From the NCBI GenBank assembly GCA_963971405.1, contig OZ020490.1, positions 33,319,464 to 33,383,463 of the forward strand: 64,000 nucleotides of DNA. The letters run 5' to 3'. This stretch comes from Psococerastis gibbosa. Lineage: Eukaryota > Arthropoda > Insecta > Psocodea > Psocidae. The translations under genes were made by a program, and so were the position numbers. Under the pieces are notes generated by a model. The model was not told where the DNA came from and searched no databases. It was given only the letters and a program-made list of their open reading frames with translations. This document shows positions 45,211 to 56,234 of this stretch, piece after piece. Each line of letters opens with the position of its first letter. Position 1 is the stretch's first letter.

Positions 45211-45390
45211 ATGAGCCTCAACCCCGGACACCAAAAAACTAAAGTAAAGTTGGTACTTCAGTTCATATTTAAATACAACATGGACGAATTCAGCAATGTC
45301 GGTCAGCAATGTCCCTCTTGGCCTGCAGAGCCCTACTAAATCCGGTCTCGAAAGTAGGGAGAGAAGGATAAAAATGGCATTTCCACACAC

Positions 45391-45561
45391 AAGGCCGTAG
45401 TCAGGATTTTTTTCGGGGGGGGGGGGGGTTAGAAATTTCATTGGGTATTACATAGTAGTTTTTATTTTTCCTCCCAAAATCCGATTCTATCTAGTATCAA
45501 GCCATTTCATTTCGGGGGGGTTCGAACCCCTATGAACCTCCCCTTGGCTACGGCCTTGTCC
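45391..45561. mobile_element. D-type palindromic element with G/C-tract ends
   Basis: CAAGGCCGTAGTCAGG left, TTGGCTACGGCCTTG right; interior in the opposite orientation to 24000-24172. Confidence 0.6.
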
Positions 45562-45912
45562 ACACATCCCGATAAACTGTCAAAGCCATCAGTATAAGGC
45601 CCTCTATCAGCACAGTATAAGCCCTCTATTTTGCCGAACAGAAACAGATCAGCTCGTATATAATATTTAAAAAAGTGGCAAAAATTACGTCAACGTATAA
45701 AAAGAAGAAGTGAAAAATTCTTCCTAGAGGTAATTTTAAATTAAATTTGTTTATTTTAGGTCCTACAACTCGCCTACCAGTTTCTGACATTCTTACTGCG
45801 AGCACAGAACCTCTGAAAATTCACAAATGAAGGAACCATGTGCTACGGTCTATCCTACCGTTGCCACCTGATGTTACGGTGTGTAGAAGGTTGAACCAAT
45901 TAAATGAACTTA

Positions 45913-45918
45913 ATTAAA
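45913..45918 (+). terminator. Candidate polyadenylation signal of OR3
   Basis: ATTAAA lies about 97 bp past the OR3 stop codon, in a similar position to the ATTAAA after OR1. Confidence 0.35.
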
Positions 45919-46084
45919 ATATGTATAATATAATATACTGTAATGCACCTGCTATAATTTCATCGCTGCTCCTTTTCTCACCTCAACGGTCATTGCGGTC
46001 ACAGCATTGCTTGAGATTGTCCTCAAAGTCGCCGCTATAAAAGTATTTTATCTCTTCAGAGAACGCGCAGAATATGTCAAAATT

Positions 46085-46092
46085 AGGCCCTG

Positions 46093-46126
<34 letters not shown>

Positions 46127-46295
46127 TTATTCACACACAAACAATTCAAGGAATGTATCAGAAAAACCTCTTCAGTCGCCTCTGTAGGAAATACCTGTGT
46201 TGAGACACGACAGGTCACCGATTGCATGATGTGTAGAGACTCGTCGCACAAGTACGAACAAGCTACCACTATGCCATCGAAGTTAGGGCTCTCTT
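46085..46295 (-). mobile_element. SINE G with poly(A) tail, reverse
   Basis: A T run of over 30 bases at 46089 is the poly(A) tail. Then minus-strand body (GGCGACTGAAGAGGTTTTTC), CGTACTTGTGCGACGAGTCT and head CTTCGATGGCATAGTGGTAG. Confidence 0.6.
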
Positions 46296-46302
46296 AGTTC
46301 TA

Positions 46303-46460
46303 ACAAGGACAGATTTTAGGTTTGGGGGGGGGGTCAGAGGGTCCGGACCACCCCCCCCCCAAATAAATTAAATTACACTAGATAACAATGGGTTTACAGT
46401 GGGAATTAAAAATAATCACTCAACCTGCCCACAGACCCCCCCCCCTAAATTGGAGGCCCT
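46303..46460. mobile_element. F-like G/C-tract element
   Basis: ACAGATTTTAGGTTTGGGGG, a C-tract at 46350, and a second C-tract at 46435 before TAAATTGGAGG. Ends not defined. Confidence 0.35.
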
Positions 46461-46694
46461 TGAGTTCTAGTAACCCCCAGGGCATGTGGAATGGCTGCGA
46501 CGGCTTTGCACTCAAGTGTATATGAAGTCTCAATGTGGATGATCATCAAGCATCTTCTCCTTGCCCCTTGATAGTATGCATCTGGGCCTTCCTAGTTGAG
46601 AGTAAGAGAGGGCTTTATAGCCCTAACTCCGCTAGGTTGTGCTTAATAATAGAATAAAAAGTCATTATTATCTCATTATTAAAGAAATAAAAGC

Positions 46695-46900
46695 AGGGAA
46701 CTCAGTTGGCTGGGTCATGTCGAAAGAATGGATGGAACACAGTGCCTAGAAGGCGCTGAACAATGATCCAGGAGGCAGAACATTCATTGAAAAACCGACG
46801 AAGAGGTTATTGGGGACGACCTCCGGAAGCTGAACGTCCGCAACTGGAGAAGACGGCGTCAAAGACGAGTGATGGAATGACGTGATAGCAGCGGCCGATG
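46695..46900 (+). mobile_element. RTE-like LINE C-terminal remnant
   Basis: Broken frames give WLGHVERMDGTQCL and later DDLRKLNVRNWRRR, the standard GHVERM and WR endings of RTE-like LINE polyproteins. Stops and frameshifts throughout. Confidence 0.55.
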
Positions 46901-46944
46901 TGCTTAAAGTTAGAACTGACAGTTATGAAATGGAAGCGAAATAA

Positions 46945-47160
46945 ATAAATAAGGACTTGTTGTTGTTTCTATTACTAAGCCAACCTAGCGGAGTTACGGC
47001 TATAAAGCCCTCTCTTACACTATACTAGGAAGGCCCGGGACCGCCTGCTTTACAAGTCCTCCAAAGCATGGCCAGAAAATACAGCTAGTGTGGTACTCGA
47101 ACCAACAACCTTTCGGGTGAAAGTCAGAGTCCGTACCACTACGCTACATGTCTTGACTTA
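46945..47160 (-). mobile_element. SINE B, reverse, full length
   Basis: (AAAT)n tail at 46945, AAGCCAACCTAGCGGAGTTA, GGCCCGGGACCGCCTGCTTT, then the tRNA-Glu-like head ending at CTACATGTC. A forward B fragment lies at 46580-46680. Confidence 0.65.
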
Positions 47161-47405
47161 CATACTTGTGATGATGTGATCCATGTGATGAGGAGCGAAA
47201 AGTATTGCCTTCTGCATGTATCATTGCAAGGGATGACAGAAAGACAGGCAGAAGAAGAGCATCCTGGTTGGAAACCTGAGGCAGTGGTTTGACAAGAGCA
47301 TGAATTCCTATTTCAGCAGTCTCCAAGGTCCAAATTGCCATGATGATCGCCAATCTTCGACAGATGAGGCATTTAAAGAAGAAGCAGGTTCTTAACGGAC
47401 TATAT

Positions 47406-48616
47406 ATAATAATAATAATAATAATAATATGTGTATTGAAAACAATTTTACATTTACACTGATCAGCAGTAGCCACAACAGCTACATAGCTGAAAGAGAA
47501 TCAACGTACATTTATCACTCAAAATTAAAAATTAAAAAATAGAAATAAATAAAATAAAATACAGCATCACATGATAAATTTGTAGAATTTCATATTTTTC
47601 ATTTAAATAAAATAAATAAATAAGGGGTTTATGAGGACAGGAGGAACTCCACGTTTTCTACTGCACACAGCCAGACTCTAACTTGACTGGCGAAAGTTCT
47701 GGGCTTCATGTCAGGGTCAAAAAAGAAGGGCAGAGCGTTTAGCAACCTCGGAACCAAATAGTTCGGAGATTTCCGAAAGTTTTCCACCGCAGGAAAAGGC
47801 ACCAGAAAACGCTCTGCTCTTCTTAGAGAATGTGCTATAGGGATACGGATAGGGAGATTTTCACATGATTTAAAATATAATTTAAGCAAATTGTAGATGT
47901 ACAAGTGGCGAAGAGGAAGTAATTCGAATTCGGAGAATAAGAGCCATGAAGAGAAGAACCTGGGTTTTTTGGCTATGGTACGCAAAATGTACTTTTGAGT
48001 CACAAAAAGAGGCTGTAGGTGTGTGAGATAGGTCCCTCCCCATACCGAGATCCCATAAGCCACCCTTGATTCAAATAAGGAGCGGTAGAGGAGAAGCAGG
48101 GTTTCCTGAGGACAAACATTTCTGAGGAAAAATAATTGACGAAGAAAAAGACGACCGGATTTGTTAAGCTCTTTTAAATGAGTGTGCCATTTGACATTTG
48201 AGTCGTGCCAAACACCAAGGTATTTGGCAAATTCAAGTTTACTTATTTCTGGGCAACCACCCACGCAATTTGGTAGCATACAGTCTGGAGTATGGCAACA
48301 AATTTTTAGACTCTTTACTTGTTCATCTCGGGTCAGATGAAACGGCAGAAAGCCAGTTTTTGAGATATTTATCGATAACCCATGAAATTGGAACCACGCA
48401 TAAAGTTTTTGTAGGTCCTCAGTTGCCTGCCCCTCCACCTCCGCCCAAGAGTCCCCTGAGTACAGTAGAACCGTGTCATCCGCAAAGGCAACGACTCTAC
48501 CTCCAAATTTGTGATCGCAGAGCTCATTCAAATAAATTATAAAAAGAATTGGACCTAAAATTGAGCCCTGAGGGACAGAGCAAGCAATGGGCAGCCTATC
48601 GCCATCAAAAGTAAAG
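47406..48616 (-). mobile_element. LINE with reverse transcriptase, 5' truncated
   Basis: Minus-strand frame from about 48616 to 47629. SVPQGSILGPILF (RT block 4), VVAFADDTVLLY (catalytic FADD, block 5), FAKYLGV (block 7), then YGISVWGGTYLTHLQPL (thumb region) and a stop. An uninterrupted frame of over 300 codons means a fairly young copy of a Jockey/CR1-type non-LTR retrotransposon. The 5' part (endonuclease and first RT blocks) is missing; a SINE G fragment abuts at 48617. The 3' UTR ends in (ATT)n at 47406-47430. Confidence 0.8.
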
Positions 48617-48649
48617 CGACTTCGGTGGCAAGGTGGTAGCGGGCATTAT

Positions 48650-48730
48650 GATCAGAAAATGTAGTAAGTGCGGGTCTCGAACCAGCATCCTTTCGGGTGC
48701 AAGTTGGAGTCTGTAACACTACTCTACATT
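48650..48730 (-). mobile_element. SINE B head fragment
   Basis: Minus strand TGTAGAGTAGTG.. to the CCCGAAAGGATGCTGGTTCG B-box region. Confidence 0.5.
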
Positions 48731-49034
48731 ACATCCTATTGAAGACGCTTAATGCGCTACTTTGCAACTTTGTAGACTATATGAATATTGTCAAGTTTGG
48801 AAACAAATTACACAAGTTCAAGTCACGCACTTATATCGGTTATATTTTTGACAGCCTGCAGGGACTTTTGGAGCAAACAATCATGTATTATTTATTACGC
48901 CCTATTTGCTTATAGGCACTTTTGGCAGGTGTATTGACACAGCAAGTGAAACAGACAGTTGACAACGGTTCAGACGTCACACGAGACAAGTCTATATATC
49001 TACGTCTATAATATATATGTATATATATATTATA

Positions 49035-49260
49035 TAGACATGTAGCGTAGTGGTGCGGACTCTGACTTTCACCCGAAAGGTTGTTGGTTCGAGTCCCACA
49101 CTAGCTGCATTTTCTGGCCATGCTTCGGAGGGCATGTAGGCAAGCAGGCGGTCCCGGGCCTTCCCAGTTGAGTGTAAGAGAGGGCTTTATAGCCCTAACT
49201 CCGCTAGGTTGGCTTAGTAATAGAAACAACAAAAAGTCCTTATTTATTTATTATATATAT
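49035..49260 (+). mobile_element. SINE B, full length, best copy
   Basis: ACATGTAGCGTAGTGG (A box), ACTTTCACCCGAAAGG (Glu-type anticodon arm), GGTTCGAGTCCCACA (B box), body, CCGCTAGGTTGGCTTAGTAA, and a TTATTTATTTATT tail. Confidence 0.7.
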
Positions 49261-49337
49261 TAGAAGTAGGAAAAAATTACATTGCATGTAATTTTGCTGT
49301 ATTAATACGAAGCTGGCTGCTGACATTGGATACCACC

Positions 49338-49528
49338 AAGGCCGTAGCCAGGGGGGGGGGGTGCATGGGAGTTCAAACCCCCCCCCCCCCCCCCCCCCCC
49401 CCCGAAATGAAATGGCTTGACACTAGACAGAATCGGATTTTGAGAGGAAATATAGAAACTACTATGTAATATCCAATGAAATTTCTGAACCCCCCCCCCC
49501 CCTGAAAAAAATCCTGGCTATGACCTTG
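49338..49528. mobile_element. D-type palindromic element with G/C-tract ends
   Basis: CAAGGCCGTAGCCAGG left, CTGGCTATGACCTTG right; C runs of 20 or more bases. Confidence 0.6.
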
Positions 49529-50026
49529 GATACCACTGAATCAGTCCGGTTGGTTCATATATTTTATTTTGCTTAGTATTAGTAAGGCATACTTAACACG
49601 ACACAATATGATACAATGCAATGAAATACATAGCCCTCAGATTCCGCAGCATCGATCTTTGGTGTTTAGAATTTATTTATTTATTTCTTTTAGGTGCAAT
49701 CAAAATTTTTTGGGTTGGTACTGGATCGTATTTGTAAGAAACCTGAAACCGCTCTAGCACATCAATGTCCAGAGACAGCAAAGTTTCGGACGTTGTCAAA
49801 TTTTTTCGAAATGTCTCGCTGAGGTTCACTAAATAATTGAGCATTGTTTACTAGTTTGTATACTTTGGCTGTTGTACTAGTAAGAAAGTTTCTCAAGTGT
49901 CAGATGGTAACCCAGCAAATCAGTGAGAATGTGGTAAACAGAATACATAAGGCATTAAGATAGGAAACGTATGAAGAATTGGATGGGAACTGAATTTGTG
50001 CCCGAGTCTCCATTTTTCAATCTCCA

Positions 50027-50857
50027 AATAATAAACAAGGGGCAATACGCGACCCCCCGCATTTTGTCAACATTAATGACGACTACAATATATGTGAATT
50101 TAAGAGAAATCGTTGGAGCCGTTTTTGAGAAATCTCGGGGGGGGGGGGGGTTGTCCACCTGACGTCACTGGAGGTGAGGTAAATTCTAGATAGGTTAGAC
50201 CAACACATTACCACACAGCAATACTGGCAGGGCACGCAGTGCATTTGAGAGTGAATTTTCTATAATTTTTTCAAAAAAACATTTTTTTTTACAAAACCAA
50301 ATAGTTTTTTAGGAAAGCAACCTGTCTGGTTTCATTACTCAATTTAACACCCAAAACATGCCTGAAGGTAGAAATCATAGATAGATAGATAGAAAGGTTT
50401 CGCAAAAACATTATTTTTTTGTCATTTTTCATTAAAATTTAGTTATTTTTATTTTTTTACCCCCAGAAGCAACCTATCAAGGGGCAAGCGACCCCACGCA
50501 TTTCGTTAACATTAATAACGACTACAATATATGTGAATTTAAGAGAAATCGTTGGAGCCGTTTTTGAGAAATAATTTTTTTAGACATTTTTTTTTAGTTT
50601 TTTGAAAATAAAACCCCCCGAAATTGAGTTAGCCCAAAATAAAAAAATGGACCCGAGGTATGATTTTTGTGAATCTAGGCCTACATACCGAATTTTATCA
50701 TAATCGACCCGGAAATTGATGAACAGACAGACAGACACAGACATTTCGTAAAAACCTGGGTTCCTGGGACCTCAAAACGTGTTCCGTTGAAATCTCGGAA
50801 TCGAAAATTTGGACTGTCACTAAGCATTCCTTATACTACGTATAAATTGGAAAGCAA
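50027..50857 (-). mobile_element. A element, rearranged, reverse
   Basis: An internal fragment (50035-50135) is fused to a copy running from the C-tract (50137) to the GGAAAGC terminal hairpin (50857). The region GACTACAATATATGTGAATT occurs twice. Confidence 0.6.
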
Positions 50858-50862
50858 TAAAA

Positions 50863-51706
50863 AGAACCGGTCTGAGTTTACTCGAACATGCGTTCCAATT
50901 TATCAAGTAGTAGCTAGAGAAAATGAGTAATTTCAATATAATTTTCCTATAGTTAAATTTCGGGCATTCTGGGGGGGGGGGGGGTTATCCACCTGACGTC
51001 ACTGAAGGTGAGGTAAATTCTAGATAGGTCAGACCAACAAATTACCACACAGCAATAATGGCAGGGCACGCAATGCATTTGACCGTGAATTTTCTATCAT
51101 TCATTCAAAAACATTTTTTTTGCACAAAACCAAATAGTTTTTTAGGAAAGCAACCTGTCTGGTCTCATTACTCAATTTAACACCTAAAACATGCCTGAAG
51201 GTAGAAATCATCGATGGAAAGGTTTCAGAGAAAAATTATTTTTTAGTCATTTTTCATTAAAATTGAGTTATTTTTATTTTTTACCCCCAGAAGCAAACTA
51301 TCAAGGGGCCAGCGACCCCCCCCCACATTTTGTCAACCTTAATAACGACTACAATATATGTGAATTCAAAAGAAATCGTTGGAGCCGTTTGGGATAAATG
51401 ATTTTTTTAGACGTTTTTTATGAGTTTTTTTTTAAATAAAAGTTGAGTTAGCCCAAAATAAATAAAAAATTTCCGAGGTATGATTTTTGTCAATCTACAT
51501 GCCAAATTTCATCAAAATCGACCGACGAGTAGTTTGCCCGGAAATCGACGCACAGACAGACAGACAGAGAGACAGACAGACAGACATTTCGTAAAAACCA
51601 CTTTTTTGGGTTCCTGGGACCTCAAAACGTGTAAATCCGTTGAAATCTCGGAATCGAAAATTTCGACCATCACAAAGCTTTCCTTATACTACGTATAAAT
51701 TGGAAA
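50863..51706 (-). mobile_element. A element, nearly complete, directly abutting the previous one
   Basis: Begins AAAGAACCGGTCTGAGTTTA and ends ACGTATAAATTGGAAAGCAA. The (GACA)n core is at 51553-51590. Confidence 0.65.
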
Positions 51707-52611
51707 GCAAAAACTGGGTGCTCTCCGGGAGTGCTGGCAGAAGTGAAAACATGAACAATGTCAATTTTTTAATATTTTGGAATGGTTATGAATTAATTCG
51801 CTCGAATTGCTTTATTTATCAGTATAGAAGTATTATCATTTATGTGGTGAAATACAATAAACGGCACTACGCGCCAGACAACAGGTATACTTATATGTAC
51901 TCTACATCCTATTTTTCTCAAAAAACGGCTAAAATGAGCATTCAAAAAAATATCATTGATTCTTCAAATAGTTACTTATTATATATATTATATAAACATT
52001 ATTAAACAATATATCTCAGATAACGCTTGAGACTCTCTCCGGTCTTATAATGGTGACGACAATGGATCCCCCCACCCCGTTCATATTTTTACCTTCTTTT
52101 TTCCTCTCTTCTTCTCTTGTTTCTTCTATGTTTAATTTTAAGCATCTATCTATAATTAATACAATATTTTTGTTTTTATGGTTAGCATGAAAAAAAGACT
52201 ATATAGCCTAGTCTTATTGTTCGCCATTTGTTTTTTTGTTTTTTTTCTCAATAAAGTCGTTTTCAATTCAATTCAATCATGTGCGGGCCGGCTTTGCTCC
52301 GTTTTAAATTGGAGTGCGTATTTTGGGTATAGTCAAAGTATAGTCAAAACCGGTCTTTTTACGTTACTCATTTTGTTCTACATCCAAATAGATGCGTAGT
52401 CTTCTTACATTGCAAAAGGTTTCATCAGGCGGTTTCTCATTTATCATTTAACACACCCTAGATGCGTAGTCTTCTTACATTGCAATTAGTTTCATCAGGC
52501 GGCTTTGAATTCTCCTTTTTATCCCTCCTCTAAAGTGCTAATCGCCGCTAAAAAAGTTTTCACTTCAAAAAATATTAACATATATACTGAAAGAGGACAC
52601 AGGATCTTGAA

Positions 52612-52690
52612 CGTATCAAGAGAAAGGCGCAAGACCGAGAGAGCTGGAGGATGATATGCAAGGAGTTGCTGCCAACCAATCGCTGAGATT
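52612..52690 (+). mobile_element. LINE C-terminal remnant
   Basis: ERIKRKAQDRESWRMICKEL then LPTNR and stop, matching the end of the 11300-11430 remnant. Confidence 0.4.
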
Positions 52691-52821
52691 CTGACTTCAC
52701 CCTTAGTTTGGGGTGATTCAACTGGGTGGCCAATGCTGACATCCTGCTTCTTCTTAATAATTACTACTACACACTCGGCTTTTTCTGTAAAATCCAAACT
52801 TTACTGCTACTGAAATCAAGA

Positions 52822-53010
52822 GCGGGCGGATCCAGGGAAAAATTTAGGGGGGGGGGGTCACAAGTTGTACGTAAGTTTAAAAGGTAATTTTTTCTATTGA
52901 AAATTTGAGTTTTATTCAAAAAATAATAATTTTTTTTTACTATTATAGGAATTTACTCATTTAGGGAGGGGGTCGTGACCCCCCGGACCCTCACCCACCC
53001 CCGTGGATCT
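52822..53010. mobile_element. F-type G/C-tract element
   Basis: GGGCGGATCCAGGGAAAAAT plus a G run at the left; CCCACCCCCGTGGATCTTCC at the right. It lies just upstream of the orphan OR exon. Confidence 0.5.
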
Positions 53011-53246
53011 TCCGTTGATTGAAATGAGACAGAGCCTACTACTTCGGACCTATTCTTCCAAAAAATGTCACCTATGAGACCCCCGCATATCAGGTGTAAG
53101 CCTTTCCGACTAACGAAAAGTGGCGCTGTTAGTCGGGCGACCAATTACTATTGTAGACTACATTACCACATTCACTACCTACTTTGTTTGTTTTCTTATT
53201 TATTTATTTGTTTGTTTGGTTGTTTAGGTTTCTTTGTTTATTCCAG

Positions 53247-53303
53247 GGTCTTCAAGTCGCATACCAGTTCTTAACATTCCTATTACAAGTCCAAAGCAAA
53301 TGA
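53247..53303 (+). pseudogene. Orphan terminal exon of a lost odorant receptor
   Basis: After a ttccag acceptor there are 57 nt (GLQVAYQFLTFLLQVQSK then TGA), exactly the length and phase of the last exon of OR1, OR2 and OR3. It is closest to the OR2 and OR3 terminal exons. No other OR exon is recognisable between the end of OR3 (45816) and OR4, so the rest of this gene appears deleted or overwritten by LINE and SINE insertions. A poly(T) run (the tail of a minus-strand LINE) begins about 25 bp downstream. Confidence 0.75.
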
Positions 53304-53325
53304 TCAAGACCATCAGGGCTGACCT

Positions 53326-53640
53326 TTTTTTTTTTTTTTTTTTTTTAAATTAATTAAGCCTATTGGGCCTATTGTGCCCCCTACAACAAAGTATCTACAT
53401 CACTTCCTCGAGGCCTATTTCCCTCAGGAGAGCTTTTACATGTAATTGCAAGTTTCCCAAGCATGCTGCTCTTCTACGTGCGATTGCATCGCATTGAAGG
53501 AGGATATGCTCGGGGTCCTCCGCTCCTTCGTTACAGAATCTGCATGCTCTAGACTTTCTGACACCTATGTTGGTCAGATGACCATTCAAGTTGCAATGCC
53601 CAGAGAGAAATCCTGTGATCTGTGACCGTACTTACCTGGA
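53326..53640 (-). mobile_element. LINE 3' fragment with poly(A)
   Basis: Minus strand LNGHLTNIGVRKSRACRFCN then EDPEHILLQCDAIARRR, the CxxC..H-x4-C terminal motif of RNase H-bearing LINEs, a stop at 53395, and a poly(A) tail (T run at 53326-53346). Confidence 0.65.
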
Positions 53641-54290
53641 TAGTAGTAGTAGTAGATTTTTTGGCAGAGTCCCAGGCCAAGGTGAGGGCCCATAGGACAC
53701 ACGCCCCATCTTGCTCACTCGTACAACCCGATTGCGGTCGCGAAGCGCGCCGCCTCCTTTGGGCGAAGCTGTTTCCCTGCCTGTAGTCCTCCCAAAGCAA
53801 AACCGACCGAGGAAAGACGTTTTCGCCAGACAGCCGGGCAGTCCATCAGCACGTGCCACCCGGTCTCAGCGCCAATCTCGCAGAAGCGGCAATCCTGCGT
53901 GGGAACCTGTACACCCAAGCGAGCAAGGTGAACCCGGAAGGGGCCGTGTCCCGTCAGCATAGCAGCAGCAGCGCGTACTGCTCGTCGACTGCTGGAGATG
54001 ACATCTCGTTTTAGCCGCTCATCCGGTCCGAGCAAACATGCCTTGGAGTGATGCATTCCGCTTGCACTGGACCACACCGAGCTCCACTTGTCCCTCATGA
54101 CGCAGTTCCCCTGGTTAAGGATAACCCTCCATGGGACCGGGAGAATAGGCTCCGGACCAACTGGAAAAACTGCTGATCCTGCACGAGCTAGTTCGTCCGC
54201 TTTTTCATTGCCAAGCACTCCACTGTGACCGGGAACCCACACCAGCGTTACGGAATTATGGTGTCTCAATGGATATATTGATTGTAATTG
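53640..54290 (-). mobile_element. LINE 3' fragment with RNase H domain
   Basis: Minus-strand frame 54269-53715: VTLVWVPGHSGVLGNEKADE (the last RNase H motif, with the conserved His and Asp), then CRFCEIGAETGWHVLMDCPA. 5' truncated near 54290. The 3' UTR ends in a (TAC)n tail at 53641-53655. The last ~60 bases of the UTR resemble the end of SINE C. Confidence 0.75.
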
Positions 54291-54944
54291 TCAGTTCGTA
54301 GTCAGACACGCAGTCTACAACTGGAAAAAAAAATAGGGTTTTAGTTTAGCCAACTGTTGAGTTTAACTCGAAAAAGGTCAATAAATATTACATTTCAGTG
54401 TAGAAAATGTTACACATTGGGATTTGTGCTCCTTTTGCATTTGGTATGTCAGTTATAAGGTGTCCTTCGCAGCATATTTGTTCCAATATTTTTGATTTTA
54501 ATTTCTCAATCTCACGAAATCCAAGATTGGCTTGCTTCGCCACCGCAGCACAACACCTTCGATATGCATATAATATCGCAATGAATATGAGTTTTTATCT
54601 CTGACGCATAGAAAAAATTAGGTTACTCGTGACTTAGTGGTATTTCAAATTAATGAACAAATAAAATTGGTGTTTAAATAAAACTTGTTATAATAACTAG
54701 AACTAGTAAAACCCAAATTATTATTAAGAAACTAGCTCTGTAAAAAAACACTATATTGTTAGTACAAACCCCTGAGCGCTTTCGACAGGAACTAACATCA
54801 AAAAAAGGGAACTGGCAGAGTTACACTTTATCACTAATTTGAAACTTGCTCGACCCGAAGAAAAAATGAGAATGTGACAGGTGACAAGGGTGAGAAAACC
54901 TCAGTTTAAAAAGGACTGCAAGCTGCTAATCCATCTACAAAATA

Positions 54945-55045
54945 GTAGGTTTTTTTTTTTTTTTTTTTTTTAAAGATTAATCGCATACAAACAATTTAAT
55001 GAATGTATCCGATTGACCTCTTCAGTCGCCTCTGTAGGTTAGCTT
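54945..55045 (-). mobile_element. SINE G 3' part with poly(A), reverse
   Basis: A T run of about 22, then TAAAGATTAATCGCATACAA and ACCTCTTCAGTCGCCTCTGT as in 46085-46295. Confidence 0.5.
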
Positions 55046-55770
55046 GCCCATAAATAAATAAATAAATAAATAAATTGACGATCTGTAGTATAGACCCTAT
55101 ACTTGTCTTCTACTACTACTACTACCCTTATGACGATTATTATTTTTCTTAACCTTTTGGCCGATTATGCCGATTGGTCTTACTCCCGGGGTTCAAACTG
55201 TAAACAAACAAATTTTGAATAACACTTTCCATTGTAAAATTATCTTGTTTACATTTTTCAATGAAAGTGCAATTCAAAATTGTTAAATTGTTTTGTTTAC
55301 ATTTTTAACCCCAGGAATCATCCCGTGGCATCCCGTGGCTGGAGAACGTTATCAATATGGCTGCTAGTGTAGTCTGCCCAAGATAAGTACGCAATTTGGT
55401 GGGGAAAATAGCCTGCATAAGCTGAGTACAGAGTTTGTGACCGGGTCCAGGTATCCGTTCCGCTATGCTGCAATTTGTAAGACTTCGATATTTTTTGCGT
55501 TGGTACTTATCTCTGACAGTTGGCTTATAGTTAACGGGAAAACGGGAGCCTCGTAAGGCATATTATGGCTCCCACCACTCCAGTTAATCTATTTCTATGC
55601 CAGGAATAGGTTAATACTAAACGGCAAACAGATCGACAGGCAAATATTTTGTAAAAACCATATTTGTACCTTGGGACTTCAAATCCACCGAAATCTATGA
55701 ATAATCAACCATAACAAACCTCTCCTAATATCAATACATCGAAAAGAAAGAGAAATATGCAAAAGTGCAA
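55046..55770. other. Spacer upstream of OR4 without identified features
   Basis: (AAAT)n and (TAC)n runs near 55050-55120. Otherwise no gene or element end recognised. Confidence 0.4.
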
Positions 55771-55774
55771 TAAA

Positions 55775-55799
55775 CAATTCTTTATGAAAGTTCAAAATT
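55775..55799 (+). promoter_or_regulatory. Conserved upstream block of OR4
   Basis: Partner of the OR1 block at 5813-5837 (23 of 25 bases identical). The sequence on its left and right is also loosely alignable to the OR1 upstream region. A SINE C copy (about 55972-56205) now separates it from the OR4 start codon. Confidence 0.45.
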
Positions 55800-55971
55800 C
55801 TGTAGAATCATTCTGTTATATTTATAGTACAGAAGACTAGTCCTATAATTATAATGATTCTTATAATTTATTTGGTTTTGTCGTCGGCATCACAAATTGG
55901 AAATATACACCTGTTTATAGTAGGCCTATTTACAGAAGTCAATGTTACTTTTGTTATATTAACTTATCCAG

Positions 55972-56205
55972 CTGAACCGGCCACCATATCAGGTTGAATC
56001 CAGCGGACCAGAGCAGGTTCAAAGCTGCAGATAACTTGGTAGTGTGCACAGTGCCGGTAGGGAAACATGGTAGGACTTGTCCAGGTCTCCTCGGAATTAA
56101 TCGTATGACTTCACTGTGTTTCCCAAGTGGTTCGGAATCCACTATAATCAGGACGTCCACACCGTGGCCTAAGACTGTGTCCAACCATACTACTACTATC
56201 CAACT
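55972..56205 (+). mobile_element. SINE C inserted between OR4 promoter block and start codon
   Basis: CCGGCCACCATATCAGGTTG start, GGTAGTGTGCACAGTGCC, GTGGTTCGGAATCCACT, CACCGTGGCCTAAGACTGTG, and a (TAC)n-like tail (CATACTACTACTATCC). Confidence 0.65.
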
Positions 56206-56234
56206 GAAATAAAAAGAAAATTTCTAGTTATACG

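Larger units (their letters stand above)
35896..45816 (+). pseudogene. Odorant receptor 3 of the array, frameshifted in its first large exon
   Basis: Exons by homology: 35896-36251, 38997-39211, 40730-40866, 41663-41726, 43145-43244, 43457-43561, 44391-44549, 45760-45816. Seven of these eight are open, with family-type phases and splice sites. The first is 356 nt long, where a multiple of three is expected (354 in OR2, 357 in OR1 and OR4). Alignment places two extra bases (GT) just after the RIWN codons near 36210. Read through, the frame meets a stop soon after the junction with the next exon. Intact blocks include NWVPHSADDP, WIKCHQRTI, WAKRMVNLYSVEIGNKY, IRFRAFG and AYQFLTFLL. It is either a very young pseudogene or a gene hit by an assembly indel. 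The initiator exon is uncertain; see 35509-35526. Confidence 0.8.

Noticed and set aside
48198-48542. 114-aa plus-strand ORF
   Set aside because: It lies antisense to the reverse transcriptase frame of the LINE and has no recognisable domain.
49680-49735. Possible short exon (acceptor ttttag, donor gtaaga)
   Set aside because: No similarity to any OR exon by length, phase or residues, and no partner exons.
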